Assembly (NCBI GenBank): GCA_031261865.1
Contig: JAISIV010000090.1
Location: 1-15,291 of the forward strand
Direction of reading: 5' to 3'
Length of the DNA stretch: 15,291 bases
Source of the DNA: Lactobacillaceae bacterium
GTDB lineage: Bacteria > Bacillota > Bacilli > Lactobacillales > Lactobacillaceae
Positions 13,918 to 15,291 of the stretch are shown here, in pieces. Numbering within the stretch: position 1 is the first letter of the stretch; the number at the start of each line of letters is the position of its first letter. The notes under the pieces were generated by a model, which made no database searches, had not been told where the DNA came from, and saw only the letters and a list, made by a program, of their open reading frames with translations. The translations under genes and the position numbers were made by a program.

Positions 13918-14874
13918 ATGAAAAAACAAACCGTTATTTTTATGGGAACGGCCGAATTTTCAGCCAAAGTTCTTCAAAGCCTAATTGATAATCCCGACAT
14001 AGATGTCATCGCTGTGGTTAGCCAACCGGATCGAATTGGTGGTCGCAAAAAAGAACTTATTCCGACTGATGTCCATGTTTTAGCTGAAGCAAATAACATT
14101 CCGGTTTACCAACCACAAAAATTGTCTGGTTCTCCTGAAATGGAAGAACTAATTAATTTGCAAGCGGATTTTTTGGTCACGGCCGCTTTTGGACAATTCT
14201 TACCAACTAAGTTTTTAGATTCTGCTAAAGTCGCTGCCATCAATGTGCATGCAAGCCTGCTACCTAAGTATCGCGGTGCCGCCCCAATTAATTGGGCAAT
14301 CATTAATGGAGATAAAATCACAGGTATCTCTATTATGTATATGGTTAAAGCGATGGATGCTGGGGATGTCATTTCTACAGTGGTTGTCCCTATCGAAGAC
14401 GAAGACAATGCTGGCTCTTTGTTTGACAAAATGGCAATTGCCGGGGCTTCACTGTTAAATGAAACAATTCCTACACTTGTTGATAAAACTGCGACTCCTC
14501 AAGCACAAAATGAAAATGAAGTTACCTTAGCGCCAAAAATTACTAGTGAACTTTTGCAACTCGATTTTAAAAATCAGGCAGCTGAACAGATAGTAAATTT
14601 GGTTAGAGGTTTAAATCCAATGGAAGCTCCTTTTTTTAATTTAGGTGAATTAAAAATTAAAGTCCTTAAAGCTTCCGCTGGAGATGAAGTTGCAGAAAAT
14701 TCAGCAAAAATTTTCGAATACGATAAAAAAGGTTTTTCCATTGTTGCCGCCGACAAAAGACAAGTATTTATTGAGACCTTGCAGTTACCCGGCAAGAACC
14801 CAGTCAGTTACAAAGACTTCATTAATGGTGCCGGCAGGAACTTTGAACCTGGTCAAGAATTAGTTAAGTTATAA
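13918..14874 (+). CDS. fmt: Methionyl-tRNA formyltransferase
   Basis: Fmt formylates Met-tRNA(fMet) for translation initiation, using 10-formyl-tetrahydrofolate. The 318-residue protein has the normal length and two domains. The N-terminal Rossmann-type catalytic domain holds FMGTAEFS (8-15), the catalytic triad N109, H111 and D147, and the signature HASLLPKYRGAAPI (111-124). The C-terminal tRNA-binding OB domain covers about 210-316, with a Phe (F217) where a conserved Trp is common. The start lies two bases after the priA stop and no Shine-Dalgarno sequence is visible, so coupled translation with priA is likely. The priA-fmt pair is conserved in Firmicutes. rsmB, the usual next gene, is missing. 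Confidence 0.96.
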   Translation: MKKQTVIFMGTAEFSAKVLQSLIDNPDIDVIAVVSQPDRIGGRKKELIPTDVHVLAEANNIPVYQPQKLSGSPEMEELINLQADFLVTAAFGQFLPTKFLDSAKVAAINVHASLLPKYRGAAPINWAIINGDKITGISIMYMVKAMDAGDVISTVVVPIEDEDNAGSLFDKMAIAGASLLNETIPTLVDKTATPQAQNENEVTLAPKITSELLQLDFKNQAAEQIVNLVRGLNPMEAPFFNLGELKIKVLKASAGDEVAENSAKIFEYDKKGFSIVAADKRQVFIETLQLPGKNPVSYKDFINGAGRNFEPGQELVKL

Positions 14875-14896
14875 TATTACAGAAGTATTACAAGAG
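14870..14896 (+). promoter_or_regulatory. Possible promoter and RBS for the PP2C gene, with 11-bp tandem repeat
   Basis: TATAAT (14870-14875) overlaps the fmt stop codon and would give a leader of about 21 bases. The nearest -35-like TTGAAC (14843-14848) is 21 bases away, too far to be ideal. Two near-identical 11-mers, TATTACAGAAG (14875-14885) and TATTACAAGAG (14886-14896), fill the gap. The second provides the weak Shine-Dalgarno AAGAG, 6 bases before the ATG. Confidence 0.35.
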
Positions 14897-14902
14897 TAAA
14901 TT

Positions 14903-15291
14903 ATGCAAATAGCCTATTTAAGTGACACCGGAACAAATAAATCAGACAATCAAGATTTTGTTGGTATTTTTACCAATTCTTTTGGTGTCCAATTAGCAAT
15001 TGTTGCCGATGGTGTTACGTCACTTAAAGGTGGCGATGTTGCTTCTGAAATGGTCGTCCACAACTTTGGTCATCAATGGACTCAAGATGATGTTCAAGAT
15101 ATGGACTCTGCTAGAAAGTGGTTGAAGGAAACTGCCGAAAGAGAAAACGCTCGTATTTTAGAGGCAGGTGCTAAGTTTGATGATTTGTCAGCAATGGCCA
15201 CAACATTTGTTTCGGCGGTTGTAATTGGTAACCAAGTATTGATTTCCAATCTTGGTGATTCTAGGGCCTATTTGCATGAAGAAAACGGTAA
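14903..15291 (+). CDS. stp: PP2C-type Ser/Thr protein phosphatase (Stp/PrpC-like), cut by window edge
   Basis: The first 129 residues of a PP2C phosphatase are visible, and the frame is open at the window end. Metal-binding and family motifs are SDNQD (14-18, D18), VADG (34-37, D36), GGDVASE (43-49), MATT (98-101) and NLGDSRAYL (116-124, D119). The usual DGMGGH loop reads DGVTSLKGG and MGTT reads MATT, so it is a divergent member with metal ligands kept. In Firmicutes this enzyme reverses phosphorylation by the PASTA kinase usually encoded next (prkC/stkP), which would lie beyond the window. It acts on cell-division, cell-wall and translation factors. The 28-base gap to fmt holds a weak SD and possibly a promoter. 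Confidence 0.88.
   Translation, partial: MQIAYLSDTGTNKSDNQDFVGIFTNSFGVQLAIVADGVTSLKGGDVASEMVVHNFGHQWTQDDVQDMDSARKWLKETAERENARILEAGAKFDDLSAMATTFVSAVVIGNQVLISNLGDSRAYLHEENG

Noticed and set aside
14243..14458. Open frame of 71 codons inside fmt, and similar antisense frames elsewhere (for example 14106-14429, 3162-3362, 5163-5393)
   Set aside because: Each lies wholly within a clear conserved gene and its sequence resembles no protein I recognise. They are shadows.
1..15291. Mobile elements, CRISPR array, restriction or defence system
   Set aside because: No transposase, integrase, spaced direct repeats or recognisable defence protein was found on either strand.

Overview
The window is AT-rich (by eye below 40% G+C), tightly packed, and contains no rRNA or tRNA gene, insertion sequence, phage gene or CRISPR array that I can recognise. 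Gene content and order (obgE-rnz-recJ-apt and priA-fmt-stp), the Firmicutes-type UvrC cysteine spacing and the small XRE/membrane regulator point to Lactobacillales. Leuconostocaceae (Oenococcus/Leuconostoc type) is my best guess, by impression only and not from any search.

Left part (1-2290), mixed orientation. Bases 1-83 are a relatively GC-rich stretch, probably the 3' end of an unidentified structured RNA or of an upstream gene, followed by a strong intrinsic terminator. Next is an XRE-type regulator with three membrane segments (225-806, +), which overlaps tail-to-tail with a Nudix hydrolase (798-1205, -). An aldo/keto reductase follows (1271-2089, +), ending in a two-way terminator shared with a 47-residue protein of unknown function (2125-2268, -). 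That small gene diverges from uvrC, and the two appear to share one self-complementary -10 element (CATTATATAATG).

Right part (2292-15291), all on the + strand and possibly one long transcription unit. The order is uvrC (excision repair), obgE (ribosome-associated GTPase), rnz (tRNA 3' processing), recJ (single-strand DNA exonuclease), apt (adenine salvage), a CPBP-family membrane protein, a small metallophosphoesterase, a cytoplasmic 5'-nucleotidase-like protein, priA (replication restart), fmt (initiator tRNA formylation) and the start of a PP2C phosphatase cut by the window edge. Many junctions are 1-base or ATGA overlaps, which suggests translational coupling. The themes are genome maintenance, nucleotide salvage and translation. 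rsmB, which usually lies between fmt and the phosphatase gene, is absent here, and gmk-rpoZ is not next to priA.

The most unusual signals are regulatory. Several genes (Nudix, the 47-aa gene, uvrC, perhaps obgE and the small phosphoesterase) have a -10-like hexamer 6-8 bases before the start codon and no Shine-Dalgarno sequence, as expected for leaderless mRNAs. A perfect 10-bp hairpin lies directly before the apt ribosome binding site, inside the end of recJ. I found no clear new defence or mobile system. Most of the window is conserved housekeeping DNA.
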